64,000 bases of DNA from Candidatus Roseilinea sp. NK_OTU-006 (GCF_012931985.1 NZ_JAAFGM010000006.1:62001-126000); one strand, 5' to 3'; positions 8,976-18,014 are shown, counted from the stretch's first letter. Numbers and translations are program-made. The notes: generated from the sequence alone by a model not told the origin.

Positions 8976-9800
8976 TCACCCTCCCAGCCGCGCCAGTAGC
9001 GCTTCAACATGCTCTGGCGGAAGATGAACGCTGCCCAGGGATTGCTCTGCATCGCCGCGCGGGCCGTGGAAATCACTGCCGCCGGTGAGCAGCAGATGAT
9101 GCCGGCGCGAGAGTTCGGCGAAGCGCGCTGTTTGCTCTGGGGTGTGCAGGGGGTAGAAGACCTCTATCCCGTCCAGCCCGGCCGGAATGATCTCATCGAG
9201 CAAAGCGGACAGGTCGCCGGCATATAGGCCGGGGTGGGCGAGCACAGCGAGGCCGCCGGCGTCGTGGATGAGTTGCACGGCTTGCGCGGGCGTCAATCCC
9301 TCATGCGGGGTGAACGCCGGCTTGCCTTCTGCCAGATACAGGGCGAACGCTTCCTGCTCAGTCTGGACGACGCCGGCCATGACCATGGCGCGGGCGATAT
9401 GCGGCCGCCCGATCATCGCGTCGCCTGCCAGCGCCCTCACCTGCTCGAAGGGGATGTGGATGCCGAAGCGCGTGAGCTTACCGAGGATGCTGCGCGCGCG
9501 CGATTCACGCACCCCGCGCAGCGTCGCAATCCGGGCGAGCGTCGCTGCGTCGCTGGGCCGGACGCCGTAACCCAGCACGTGGGTCTCCGCATGACGCGAG
9601 AGCGCGCTCACCTCGATGCCCGGGATCACGCACACGCCGTGCGCGCTGCCTGCGGTTGCGGCTTCGTCGTTGCCGGCGATGGTGTCGTGATCGGTGATGG
9701 CGATGAGCGTGACGCCGCTCCGGCTCGCCAGGCGCACGATTTCTGCGGGCGTGTATAGCCCGTCCGATGCTGTGGTGTGACAGTGAAGCTCCGTTCGCAT
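8976..9800 (-). CDS. PHP-domain phosphoesterase (TrpH/RNase AM-like)
   Basis: 274 residues of a PHP metallo-phosphoesterase. The metal-binding motifs are visible: ELHCHTTASDG (His6, His8), ITDHDTIAG, IPGIEVSA, VLAHPGLY and GGSDFHGP near the C-terminus. Characterised relatives hydrolyse nucleoside 3',5'-bisphosphates or trim short RNAs from the 5' end. The stop lies 84 bases before the flippase-like gene, so the genes may be cotranscribed. Confidence 0.88.
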   Translation of the reverse strand: MRTELHCHTTASDGLYTPAEIVRLASRSGVTLIAITDHDTIAGNDEAATAGSAHGVCVIPGIEVSALSRHAETHVLGYGVRPSDAATLARIATLRGVRESRARSILGKLTRFGIHIPFEQVRALAGDAMIGRPHIARAMVMAGVVQTEQEAFALYLAEGKPAFTPHEGLTPAQAVQLIHDAGGLAVLAHPGLYAGDLSALLDEIIPAGLDGIEVFYPLHTPEQTARFAELSRRHHLLLTGGSDFHGPRGDAEQSLGSVHLPPEHVEALLARLGG

Positions 9801-9869
9801 CTACCTGAAGATAACGGATGCGGCCTAAAAACGGAAGAGGGCAATCACACCACAGCGTGACAGGCGCTT

Positions 9870-10181
9870 CTACCTTGGCTCGATCGAGAGTCGCACTGCG
9901 GTGCGTTCGGCGCCTTCGATCACCACATCGGAGAACGACGGGATGACCACGATGTTGATTCCGTCAAGAAGGAGATACCCGCGCGCAATCGCCGCCGCCT
10001 TCATGGCCTGGTTGACCGCGCCGGCGCCGATGGCCTGCACATCCACGCGCCCACGCTCGCGGATAATGCCAGCGATTGCGCCGGCAACTGCTGTGGATCG
10101 CGATTGAGCTGAGACCTTGATGATCTCTGTCTTCCCTCGGGCTGGAACCGCCTCTGCACCTGGCGCCGTGTGATCGGTCAT
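9870..10181 (-). CDS. SpoVS-family (Alba-like) protein
   Basis: 103 residues. From TEIIKVSAQSRSTAVAGAIAG through VQAIGAGAVNQAMKAAAIARGYL to ERTAVRLSIEP the protein closely follows SpoVS. In Bacillus SpoVS affects sporulation; the fold is Alba-like and is thought to bind nucleic acid. No other sporulation gene is visible in the window, so the role here is probably general regulation. I use the ATG at 10181 because it has a GGGAGC ribosome site 7-8 bases upstream; an ATG at 10205 would add eight residues. The gene diverges from the hydrolase at 10224 with very little space for two promoters. Confidence 0.87.
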   Translation of the reverse strand: MTDHTAPGAEAVPARGKTEIIKVSAQSRSTAVAGAIAGIIRERGRVDVQAIGAGAVNQAMKAAAIARGYLLLDGINIVVIPSFSDVVIEGAERTAVRLSIEPR

Positions 10182-10195
10182 GTTCGACGCTCCCA

Positions 10196-10201
10196 TATAA
10201 T
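10196..10201 (+). promoter_or_regulatory. -10 box (TATAAT) for the alpha/beta hydrolase
   Basis: A perfect TATAAT lies 22 bases before the ATG at 10224 and overlaps the 5' end of the divergent SpoVS gene. No convincing -35 is seen at the usual 17-base distance. Its position argues for the start at 10224 rather than the further-upstream in-frame codon at 10170. Confidence 0.5.
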
Positions 10202-10223
10202 GCATTGTGCGTGTGCAATTGAG

Positions 10224-11120
10224 ATGGATATGAGACGCAGCTTAAGCGGGGATATGCATCTGCGAAAAAACGACGGTGACGATGTTGCTCCCCTGCGCTG
10301 CGGCAAGCTGGCTTATCGTCAAGCTGGACCGTCGTCGCTTCCACCGCTGTTGTTCATTCATGGCTGGGGCGGCGCGTCGCGCTATTGGTTGCCCGTGATG
10401 CGCGCGTTGGCGGATGCGTTTTGTTGCTATGCGCCCGATCTGCCCGGCTTTGGATTCTCGCCGCCTTTGCTCGCTGCAGATAGCCCGGACGGGCCAGACA
10501 CCCATTCCCATCGTGGGTTGGCATCCGTCGTCCTGGAGTTCATGGATGAAATGGGTCTCGCGCAGTGCGACTTAGTCGGGCACAGCTATGGCTCTGGCGT
10601 GGCGATCGCGCTGGCGGCCATGCAGCCGGCCCGTGTGCGAAGGCTGATCATCAGCAATTTCAGCACGTTCCGCGATGAGCGCGAGCGTCGCATGATCGCG
10701 TTCATGCACAGCGTGACCGGCCTGCTCGTCAAAGTGCGTAAGCTCCCATTCGCCGCGAGCGATGGATTTGCGAAGCTGTTGGGCAGTCGCTACTTCCATC
10801 GCTTGCCCGATGATATCACCGTGCTGCGCGATGGCCTGAACGACTTTTTGCAGATGGATGAGCGGACGGCCAACCTGACGGTGAAGGCGTCATTGAACTG
10901 GGAGACGCCGCACGATTTTGCGCGGTTGCTGATGCCGGTCTTGCTGATCCACTGTCGCAACGATCAAATCATGCCGCCGCGCAACGCAGAATACACCGCC
11001 GGCCTCGCCCTGCGCGGCAAGCTGGTTTGGATTGACGCATGCGGCCACCTGCCGATGGTCGAAAAGACGGATGAATTCGCGCGAATAGTCAAAAACTTCC
11101 TCCGTGATGACAGCCATTGA
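10224..11120 (+). CDS. Alpha/beta-hydrolase
   Basis: 298 residues with a classical alpha/beta-hydrolase core. FIHGWGG is the oxyanion loop, VGHSYGSG the nucleophile elbow, HCRNDQIMPP carries the acid and DACGHLPMVEK the catalytic histidine. The substrate is unknown; the overall look is that of a carboxylesterase or C-C hydrolase. Alternative ATG at 10254. The last 14 bases overlap the start of the UxaA-family gene, so translation of the two is likely coupled. Confidence 0.8.
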   Translation: MDMRRSLSGDMHLRKNDGDDVAPLRCGKLAYRQAGPSSLPPLLFIHGWGGASRYWLPVMRALADAFCCYAPDLPGFGFSPPLLAADSPDGPDTHSHRGLASVVLEFMDEMGLAQCDLVGHSYGSGVAIALAAMQPARVRRLIISNFSTFRDERERRMIAFMHSVTGLLVKVRKLPFAASDGFAKLLGSRYFHRLPDDITVLRDGLNDFLQMDERTANLTVKASLNWETPHDFARLLMPVLLIHCRNDQIMPPRNAEYTAGLALRGKLVWIDACGHLPMVEKTDEFARIVKNFLRDDSH

Positions 11121-12774
11121 TCTGCTCTCCCCGGCTGGACCGAATCCCCTGCCTTTCGACGATGTCGCCGTTCAGTTGCATCCCGACGACGACGTGGCGA
11201 TTGCGAAGGTGAATCTGGCCGCCGGCACAACCATCCTAGGCACGCGCCACGGCGCGTCGCTGCGACTCCCCGCGTTAATCCCTTCCGGCCATAAGTTCGC
11301 CATCCGCGAGGTGAAGCAAGGCCGGCCGGTGCGGCGCTATGGCCAGGTGATCGGCTTTGCGACCTGCGATATTGCGCTGGGCGACCACGTGCACGTGCAC
11401 AACCTGGCCGTAGGCGTCGAAACGCGCGATCGTGTATCTCTGCAAACGCGATTCGATCAAGATTACGCCTTCGGGGCCGACGTCAGGCCGGTGGCGTTGG
11501 TGCCGGAAGCGGAGCGCCGACGGTTCATGGGCTATCGCCGCGCCGACGGCCGCGTGGGCACGCGCAACTACATCGCAGTGATTGGCACGGTGAACTGCTC
11601 CGCACATACGGTGCGACGCATCGCCCACCATTTCACCGCAGAGCGGCTGTCCGACTTCCCGAACGTAGATGGTGTCATTGCCATTGCCCATGGCTTCGGC
11701 TGCGCCACGCGCGTCGGCGGCGAGGACTACATCCTGCTGCAGCGTACGCTGGCCGGCATCGCCGCGCATCCTAACATCGGCGGCTATGTGCTTGTGGGTT
11801 TGGGGTGCGAGGTCAACCAGATCGGCGCGCTGGTTGAGAACTATCACCTCGCCATCAAAGAAGCGCCGGCCATGCGCTCCGTGAATCCTCAACCCGCTAT
11901 GGCTGGCGCGCCACGCCTCGCGCCGCCCTCGCTCACGATCCAGGATACCGGCGGCGTGCGCAAGACCATCGAGGCCGGCATTGCGATGGTGGAGGCGTTG
12001 TTGCCGGTCGTCAATCAGTATCGGCGCGAGCCGACGCCGATCAGCGAGCTGACCGTCGCGTTGCAGTGCGGCGGCAGCGACGGCTGGAGCGGCGTGACGG
12101 CGAACCCGGTGTTGGGCATGGTCTCTGATGAGATCGTCCGGCAGGGCGGCAGCGTGGTGTTGGCCGAGACCCCCGAGATCTACGGCGCCGAGCACTTGCT
12201 CACGCGCCGCGCCGTGAGCCGCGAAGTGGGCGAGAAGCTGATCCGCAAGATTCGCTGGTGGGAGCAGCACGCCGCCAAGCACGGCGTCGAGATAGACAAC
12301 AATCCATCGCATGGCAACAAAGCCGGCGGCTTAACTACGATCTACGAGAAGTCGCTCGGCGCGGTGGCCAAAGCGGGCACGACGCCGCTGGTGGACGTGG
12401 TGGACTACGCCGAGCCGATCACGCACCAGGGGTTCACGTTCATGGATACGCCGGGGTACGATCCGGTCGGTGCCACGGGGCAGGTGGCCGGCGGTTGCAA
12501 CCTGATCGTGTTCACCACCGGCCGCGGCTCGTGCTTCGGCTTCAAGCCGGCGCCCAGCATCAAAGTGGTCAGCAACAGCGCGACCTACCGGCGCATGGAA
12601 GAGGATATGGACATCAACGCCGGCAAGGTGCTAGAGGGTGTGCCGATGCAAGTGGTGGCCGATGAGCTGCTGGACTATGTGATCGCAGTGGCATCCGGCA
12701 AGCCCTCCAAGAGCGAAGCGCAAGGCATCGGCGAAGAAGAGTTCCAGCCGTGGAACTTGGGGGGGATTCTTTAA
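11107..12774 (+). CDS. UxaA-family dehydratase (altronate/galactarate dehydratase type)
   Basis: 555 residues, full length for the family. An N-terminal SAF domain (PDDDVAIAKVNL, KFAIREVKQGRPVRRYGQVIG) precedes the catalytic part with YRRADGRVGTRNYIAVIGTVNCS, FGCATRVGGEDYILLQ, ALQCGGSDGWSGVTANP, and MDTPGYDPVGATGQVAGGCNLIVFTTGRGS. Such iron-dependent enzymes dehydrate altronate, galactarate or related sugar acids to 2-keto-3-deoxy products. The nearby 2,5-dioxovalerate-type aldehyde dehydrogenase at 13428 would fit an aldarate route to 2-oxoglutarate better than altronate use. I use ATG 11107 rather than GTG 11104. Confidence 0.85.
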   Translation: MTAIDLLSPAGPNPLPFDDVAVQLHPDDDVAIAKVNLAAGTTILGTRHGASLRLPALIPSGHKFAIREVKQGRPVRRYGQVIGFATCDIALGDHVHVHNLAVGVETRDRVSLQTRFDQDYAFGADVRPVALVPEAERRRFMGYRRADGRVGTRNYIAVIGTVNCSAHTVRRIAHHFTAERLSDFPNVDGVIAIAHGFGCATRVGGEDYILLQRTLAGIAAHPNIGGYVLVGLGCEVNQIGALVENYHLAIKEAPAMRSVNPQPAMAGAPRLAPPSLTIQDTGGVRKTIEAGIAMVEALLPVVNQYRREPTPISELTVALQCGGSDGWSGVTANPVLGMVSDEIVRQGGSVVLAETPEIYGAEHLLTRRAVSREVGEKLIRKIRWWEQHAAKHGVEIDNNPSHGNKAGGLTTIYEKSLGAVAKAGTTPLVDVVDYAEPITHQGFTFMDTPGYDPVGATGQVAGGCNLIVFTTGRGSCFGFKPAPSIKVVSNSATYRRMEEDMDINAGKVLEGVPMQVVADELLDYVIAVASGKPSKSEAQGIGEEEFQPWNLGGIL

Positions 12775-12820
12775 GGTCAGTCCACCGCACCGGCTATGTC
12801 TCAGCCATGGCGACATTTGT

Positions 12821-13174
12821 ATGGAATTTGAATCTGAGGCGCGCGAGGAGCGCGCGTATTACGACGGCCTGAGCATTGCGGACTTGCATGCGCTGATTCA
12901 CGAGCGCCGATTTGGCCGAACCGGCGCGTTCTGGCAGTCGCTGCGTGAGCGCACAACGCTGCTTGTGTCGGGCTGGACGCTGCTGGAGCTGCTGGAGCGG
13001 CGCAGCGTGAATCGGGAGACGCGGGCGCAGGCTGCCGGTGTGCTGTTGCACCTGGCCGATTGCCATGATTGGTCGCCGGAGGCGCTGGCCGACGATGGCG
13101 ACCCAGAGTTTGAATCTCGCCTGCGTGAATTGCGCCGCGTCGTCCATGCGCGCATTCGGACGATGATGGGCTAG
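12821..13174 (+). CDS. Hypothetical protein, 117 aa, helical
   Basis: I do not recognise this protein. It is rich in Arg, Glu and Leu and reads as mainly alpha-helical (DLHALIHERRFG, LLELLERRSVNRETRAQ, LRELRRVVHARIRTMM). There is no signal peptide or membrane segment. It lies 46 bases after the UxaA-family gene on the same strand, with codon use like its neighbours, so it is probably a genuine gene. Confidence 0.55.
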   Translation: MEFESEAREERAYYDGLSIADLHALIHERRFGRTGAFWQSLRERTTLLVSGWTLLELLERRSVNRETRAQAAGVLLHLADCHDWSPEALADDGDPEFESRLRELRRVVHARIRTMMG

Positions 13175-13427
13175 GCGAAAGCGTCGCGGTTGCCATTGGC
13201 GTGCGCGCTCGTGCCCGGATATTGGCCGTTGGTTTGCCCAACGCGTGAATCGCGCTTGCGTCTCGGGGCGACCCTAGATGATGGATAATTGAGCTGCGCA
13301 AGGATTCGTTTTGGCTCGGCCCTGCATCGGCATCGCTTTCGCCGATCGCAGGGCTGCGACGGCAGTCCTGCGACGATGCGCGTTTGCGCATCACGCTTCA
13401 CACTTCACATCCTGGTCCTGTAGAGCC

Positions 13428-14870
13428 ATGTCTATCTTCAAAAACTACATTGCCGGCGAATGGGTCGGCGCATCCGACGGTAAAACGATTGAGAACATCA
13501 ACCCGGCGACCGGCGAGGTGATCGGGTATTTCGCTTCGGCGACTGCCGAGGACACGAAACGCGCTATTGCAGCGGCCAAAGAAGCGCTGCCGAAGTGGGC
13601 CGCGCTGCCAGGGCCGAGCCGCGCGGCCGTCCTCGACAAAGCCGGCCAGCTCATCGCCGCACGCGCCGATGAGCTGGCCGAGACGCTCACCCGCGAGGAA
13701 GGCAAGACGCTGGCCGAAGCCAAAGCCGAGGTGATGCGCGCGCGCGACATCTTCAAGTATTACGCCGGCGAGGGCTTTCGCGCCGGGGGCGATGTCATCC
13801 CGGCCAATACGCCGGACACGCTGCTGTTCACCAAGCGTGAGGCGCTGGGCGTCATCGCCGTCATCACCCCGTGGAACTTCCCGATTGCCATTCCGGCGTG
13901 GAAGATTGCGCCGGCCCTGGCCTACGGCAATACGGTGGTGTTCAAGCCTGCTTCGCTTGTGCCCCACACGGCGCTCAAACTGGTTGAGATTTTGATTGAG
14001 GCCGGGCTGCCGCCGGGTGTGATTAACCTTGTCGTCGGCAGCGGCAGCGCAGTGGGCAATACATTGGCTGAAAGCAAAGAGATCGCCGGCCTCAGCTTCA
14101 CCGGCTCGTATGCTGTCGGCGTCAAGATCTACGAGAAGACGGCGCGCAACCTGGTGCGAACTCAGTTGGAGATGGGCGGCAAGAACCCCACCATCGTGCT
14201 CAACGACGCCAACATCCCGTTGGCCGTGGACATCGCCGTGCGCGGCGGCTTCGGACTTACGGGGCAGGCGTGCACCGCCACCAGCCGCGTCATCGTGGAA
14301 GAGAAGGTGGCCGATGCATTCACCCAGGCGCTGGTTGAAGCCGCGCGCAACCTCAAAGTAGGCAATGGGCTGGAGAGCGGCGTGCAGATGGGGCCGGCAG
14401 TGAGCGCCGAGCAGTTGCAAACCGACCTGGAGTATGTTGGCATCGGCAAGGGCGAGGGCGCGAAGCTGCTGGTCGGTGGCGAGCCGATCCCGGCCGGCGC
14501 CGGCTTTTTCATCCGGCCCACCGTGTTCGAGGATGTCGAACCCGGGATGCGCATCGCGCAAGAGGAGATCTTTGGGCCGGTGATCGGCGTCATCCGGGCT
14601 AAAGACTTCGATGATGCGGTGGCCAAAGCGAACGGCATCGGCTTCGGCCTATCGGCCAGCATCGTCACGAACGACCTCAACAAGGCGATGCGCTTCGCTG
14701 ATCGCATCGAGGCCGGCGTGGTGAAGGTGAACGAGCCGACGACCGGCGTCGCTTTGCAGGCGCCATTTGGGGGGTTCAAGGGCAGCAGCGCCAATACATT
14801 TAAGGAGCAAGGGCGCGCAGCGATGGAGTTCTATACGCGGACGAAGACCGTATATGTGAAATACGGTTGA
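13428..14870 (+). CDS. Aldehyde dehydrogenase, 2,5-dioxovalerate (KGSA) type
   Basis: 480 residues of an NAD(P)-dependent aldehyde dehydrogenase. ITPWNFPIAIPAWKIAPALAYG marks the cofactor site; Glu248 in LEMGGKNP is the general base and Cys282 in GQACTATSR the nucleophile. The C-terminus (APFGGFKGSSANTFKEQGRAAMEF) resembles alpha-ketoglutarate-semialdehyde dehydrogenases. With the UxaA-family dehydratase it could complete sugar-acid oxidation to 2-oxoglutarate. It is unlikely to be the CoA-acylating IolA missing from the inositol cluster. I use the ATG at 13428, where family homology begins; a longer reading from 13311 adds unlikely sequence. Confidence 0.87.
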   Translation: MSIFKNYIAGEWVGASDGKTIENINPATGEVIGYFASATAEDTKRAIAAAKEALPKWAALPGPSRAAVLDKAGQLIAARADELAETLTREEGKTLAEAKAEVMRARDIFKYYAGEGFRAGGDVIPANTPDTLLFTKREALGVIAVITPWNFPIAIPAWKIAPALAYGNTVVFKPASLVPHTALKLVEILIEAGLPPGVINLVVGSGSAVGNTLAESKEIAGLSFTGSYAVGVKIYEKTARNLVRTQLEMGGKNPTIVLNDANIPLAVDIAVRGGFGLTGQACTATSRVIVEEKVADAFTQALVEAARNLKVGNGLESGVQMGPAVSAEQLQTDLEYVGIGKGEGAKLLVGGEPIPAGAGFFIRPTVFEDVEPGMRIAQEEIFGPVIGVIRAKDFDDAVAKANGIGFGLSASIVTNDLNKAMRFADRIEAGVVKVNEPTTGVALQAPFGGFKGSSANTFKEQGRAAMEFYTRTKTVYVKYG

Positions 14871-14940
14871 CGCGCCAGCGCTTAGCAACGCCTTATCTGT
14901 GCCGGCTATAGTCTCTTGCGCGGAAGACCGGTTTGGAGAT

Positions 14941-16644
14941 ATGGCACGAGAGCGTGGGTTGACGTTGGTATCGCCGCTGGTGTTGCTGGCGCTGTGGGAA
15001 GCGCTGGCGCGCCTGGGCGCGCTCGATGCGCGCTTCTTCTCGATGCCCAGCGAGATCTTCGCGCGGCTGATGGCGTTGCTGCAAGATGGCACGCTGCTCA
15101 CTCACACGGCGATCACCCTGCGCCGCGTGGCGGTGGGCTTCGTGCTGGCGACCGCCCCGGCCATCCTGCTCGGCGTGGTGATGGGTGTGAGCGGCATCGC
15201 CCGCGCGCTCTTCACACCGCTGGTCGCAGCCCTCTATTCTGTTCCCAAGATCGCGCTGGTGCCCATGGTCGTGCTGCTGCTGGGCATCGGCGAGCCGGCC
15301 AAGTACGCCATCGTGGTGGTGTCGGTGTTCTTCCTGGTCGTGCTCAACACGGTGGCCGGTGTGCGGAACGTAGATGCGCGCTACTTCGACATCGCTCGCA
15401 ACAACGGCGCGAACAAATGGGACCTGATCTGGACGGTGGCGCTGCCCGGTGCGCTGCCGAGCATCCTCACCGGCGTCAACCTCGGCCTGGGTTTTGCGCT
15501 CACCGTCATCGTCGGCACCGAGCTGTTGCTGCCGCAGGGCGGCCTGGGCGCAATGATCTGGGCAGCCTATCAGGTGTATGACATCCCGACCATCTTCGCG
15601 GCGCTCATCGTGGTGGCGCTGCTCGGCTTCGGCGCAAACTGGCTGATGGGCGAGGTGGAGCGGCAACTGGTGCCGTGGCGCCTTGCCGACGCCCATCGGG
15701 CTACAGCGCAGGCGCCGGCGGTGCAAAGTGAACCGCGCATCCGCCGCTTCGTGCGGGTGTGGTGGATGGCGACGCGGCCGTTCAGCTTCACAGCCAGCCT
15801 GGTGCCGGTGACGCTCGGCGCAGTGCTGGCGGCCTACGACGGCTACTTCGACCTGTGGCTGTTCGCGCTCACGCTGGTCGGCTCGGTGCTCATCCATGCC
15901 GGCACGAACCTCGCCAACGACTACTTCGACTGGAAGAAGGGCGCGGATACGCCAGAGTCGCTCGGCCCGAACCGGGCGCTGCAAGAAGGCATGCTCACGC
16001 CGCAACAGGTGTTCGTCGGCGCGCTGGTCTGCTTCGGCGTGGGCTCGCTCATCGGCCTGTATCTGGTCGCAGTGCGCGGCGTGTTCATCCTGATGCTGGG
16101 CATCTTGAGCGTCCTTGCCGGTTGGTTTTATACCGCCGGCCCCAAAGCCTTCGCCTACATCGGCCTAGGCGAGATCGTGGTGTTCGTCTTCATGGGGCCG
16201 GTGATGGTCATCGGCAGCTACTACGTCCAAGCGCAGGCTGCGCCGCTGCATGGGGTGCTGCTCTCGCTGCCCATCGGCCTCCTCGTTGCAGCGATCCTAC
16301 ATGCCAACAACATGCGTGATCTGGAAGGCGACCTGGCCAAGAATAAGCGCACCCTGGCAAACATCTTGGGTCGTCAGGCCAGCAAATGGGAGTATCTGGT
16401 GCTGGTGAGCGGGAGCTTCGTCGTCCTGGTGGTGTTAGTGGTGATCGGCTATGCGCCGCTGTTGGCGTTGTTGCCGCTGTTGGTCATGCCGATGGGCATC
16501 TCGCTCGTTCAACGCGCATACGCCACCGATGAGCCGCGCACGCTGAATCGGGTGCTGCGCGCCACCGCTCGCTTACACGGCTGGTTCGGCTGGCTGTTGA
16601 TCCTCGGCTTCGTCGGCGCGATGGTGGGCCGGCTTGTATACTAA
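14941..16644 (+). CDS. Fusion: SsuC/TauC-type ABC permease + MenA DHNA polyprenyltransferase
   Basis: One uninterrupted frame of 567 residues joins two complete integral-membrane enzymes. Residues 1 to about 250 are an ABC import permease with about six helices and a cytoplasmic EAA coupling loop (about 145-172, DIARNNGANKWDLIWTVALP). After a linker of roughly 20 residues (TAQAPAVQSEP), residues 268-567 are a UbiA-fold MenA: first Asp-rich motif NDYFDWKKGAD from Asn326 and second motif NNMRDLEGD from Asn456. MenA prenylates 1,4-dihydroxy-2-naphthoate in menaquinone synthesis. No stop, ribosome site or frameshift separates the halves. An upstream GTG at 14899 is an alternative start. The binding protein and ATPase expected for the permease are not adjacent; a permease-less pair lies at 47.9-49.7 kb. 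Confidence 0.85.
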   Translation: MARERGLTLVSPLVLLALWEALARLGALDARFFSMPSEIFARLMALLQDGTLLTHTAITLRRVAVGFVLATAPAILLGVVMGVSGIARALFTPLVAALYSVPKIALVPMVVLLLGIGEPAKYAIVVVSVFFLVVLNTVAGVRNVDARYFDIARNNGANKWDLIWTVALPGALPSILTGVNLGLGFALTVIVGTELLLPQGGLGAMIWAAYQVYDIPTIFAALIVVALLGFGANWLMGEVERQLVPWRLADAHRATAQAPAVQSEPRIRRFVRVWWMATRPFSFTASLVPVTLGAVLAAYDGYFDLWLFALTLVGSVLIHAGTNLANDYFDWKKGADTPESLGPNRALQEGMLTPQQVFVGALVCFGVGSLIGLYLVAVRGVFILMLGILSVLAGWFYTAGPKAFAYIGLGEIVVFVFMGPVMVIGSYYVQAQAAPLHGVLLSLPIGLLVAAILHANNMRDLEGDLAKNKRTLANILGRQASKWEYLVLVSGSFVVLVVLVVIGYAPLLALLPLLVMPMGISLVQRAYATDEPRTLNRVLRATARLHGWFGWLLILGFVGAMVGRLVY

Positions 16645-16673
16645 CCAACAGTTGACGGGTAGGCGAATAACCG

Positions 16674-17003
16674 ATGACTCAATCTGACTTCGCCAAATGG
16701 CTGGAGAACGTGCTGGGGGACACCCCCCTTGAAGAGCTGGTGGATCCCGAAATCATGGAGCACGTGGATCGCCTCCAACTCCAGGGCGAGGAACGCGCCT
16801 GGAACTTTGCCAAGGAAGATGCCCGCGAAGCGTTCGAGATCACCATTCGCGCGCTGTGTAAGACCATGTTCGCCGTTGGATACGACGCCGGGCGTGAGCA
16901 AGCGCGCATTGATGCCTGGCTCGAGGGTGGCGGTTTCGACGACGAAAACCCCGACACGCGCGGCTCGGCCGATGAAGGCCCACGTGGCCTGCTGCCGTCG
17001 TAA
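16674..17003 (+). CDS. Hypothetical protein, 109 aa
   Basis: I do not recognise this small acidic protein. It reads as soluble and helical (DFAKWLENVLGDTPLEELVDPEIMEHVDRLQ, in part) with a polar, Gly/Asp-rich C-terminus. It starts 29 bases after the permease-MenA fusion on the same strand and is probably cotranscribed. It converges with the alpha/beta-hydrolase gene downstream. Confidence 0.6.
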   Translation: MTQSDFAKWLENVLGDTPLEELVDPEIMEHVDRLQLQGEERAWNFAKEDAREAFEITIRALCKTMFAVGYDAGREQARIDAWLEGGGFDDENPDTRGSADEGPRGLLPS

Positions 17004-17029
17004 GCGCGCACGCCTGCACAACGCGCCGC

Positions 17030-17944
17030 TCACCTCGTCCGCGCCATCGGCGCGATAGCGCGCAGAAAGTCCTCCGGCTTCTCCTGATGCGGCAGGTGAC
17101 CTGCGGCTTCGATGCGAATCCAGCGTGAGGCGCGCTGGATCGCGGTCCGCGCAATTCCATTGCTCATCGGCAGAATGCGGTCTTCTGCGCCCCAGATCAC
17201 CGTTGTCGGCACTGCGCTGGCCGGGATGCGCCTGATCAGCGCGCGCCCTTGAAACGCCAAAAAGATCGGCAGGTTCATCTGCACCGACAGCGACGCCAAG
17301 CGCTGTGCTTCGTCCCACACCCGCTCGTTGACGCGTTGGAACAGAAAATCGCGATCCGTTTGCGGCAGATCGTCCAAGTTGGCATAGTAGGGGCGTAGGG
17401 AGTCATAAGCGGCCTGTGGCGATCGCCGCAGCGCCTCGAAGTAGCGTCGGTCGTTTGCCGCCAGGCGCAGGAGTTGGACGAGATTGCGCGGAGCCGCGGC
17501 CGGTCGCTCGACGATGTGAATCGTGCCGCCGATCAACACCAGCCCGGAGGCGCGCGCCGGCTGCGTGAGGGCGATCGTTTCGGCAATCATCGCGCCGAGC
17601 GAGCTGCCGATCAACGTGGCATAGCCGATTTTCAGCGCATCCATCAATCCCAGCACGACGCGAGTGTAGAACGGCACGCTGTAGCGGCGGCGCGCTTTGT
17701 CGCTGCGCCCGAATCCCGGCAGGTCGAGCGCGATGACGTGATGCGTCTGCGCCAGGCGCTCGAAGACGTGTCGCCAGGTGTCGGCCTCGTCCTGCAGGCC
17801 GTGAATCAGGACGATCGCCGGCGCATGAGGCGCGCCGGCCTCGAAGTACTGCACAGCGCCATCAGGCCATTGGAGCCGGAGCGTGCGCGCGTGTGGCGCA
17901 AGTTGCGGCGCCGGCTGCATCGGACCAGGATACGGATGACTCAT
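17030..17944 (-). CDS. Alpha/beta-hydrolase
   Basis: 304 residues. VLIHGLQDEADTW is the oxyanion loop, IGSSLGAMIAE the nucleophile elbow (GxSxG with Ser in place of the first small residue), VIWGAEDRILPM the acid region and AAGHLPHQEKPEDF the catalytic histidine. The segment ALDLPGFGRSDK is typical of the epoxide-hydrolase/MhpC-like branch. The substrate is unknown. I start at ATG 17944; an in-frame start at 18001 would add residues that lie across the lepA promoter. Confidence 0.82.
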   Translation of the reverse strand: MSHPYPGPMQPAPQLAPHARTLRLQWPDGAVQYFEAGAPHAPAIVLIHGLQDEADTWRHVFERLAQTHHVIALDLPGFGRSDKARRRYSVPFYTRVVLGLMDALKIGYATLIGSSLGAMIAETIALTQPARASGLVLIGGTIHIVERPAAAPRNLVQLLRLAANDRRYFEALRRSPQAAYDSLRPYYANLDDLPQTDRDFLFQRVNERVWDEAQRLASLSVQMNLPIFLAFQGRALIRRIPASAVPTTVIWGAEDRILPMSNGIARTAIQRASRWIRIEAAGHLPHQEKPEDFLRAIAPMARTR

Positions 17945-18014
17945 GGCTCGGTGGTCGTTTCGAGGGTGAATCGCTGCCTCGCGCACGGCTTCCTCACGCA
18001 TGGCGCGGCTGACC

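Noticed and set aside
13311-13427. 39-residue N-terminal extension of the aldehyde dehydrogenase
   Set aside because: Family homology begins at MSIFKNYIAGEW (13428) and the extension is Cys/Ala/His-rich without targeting features.
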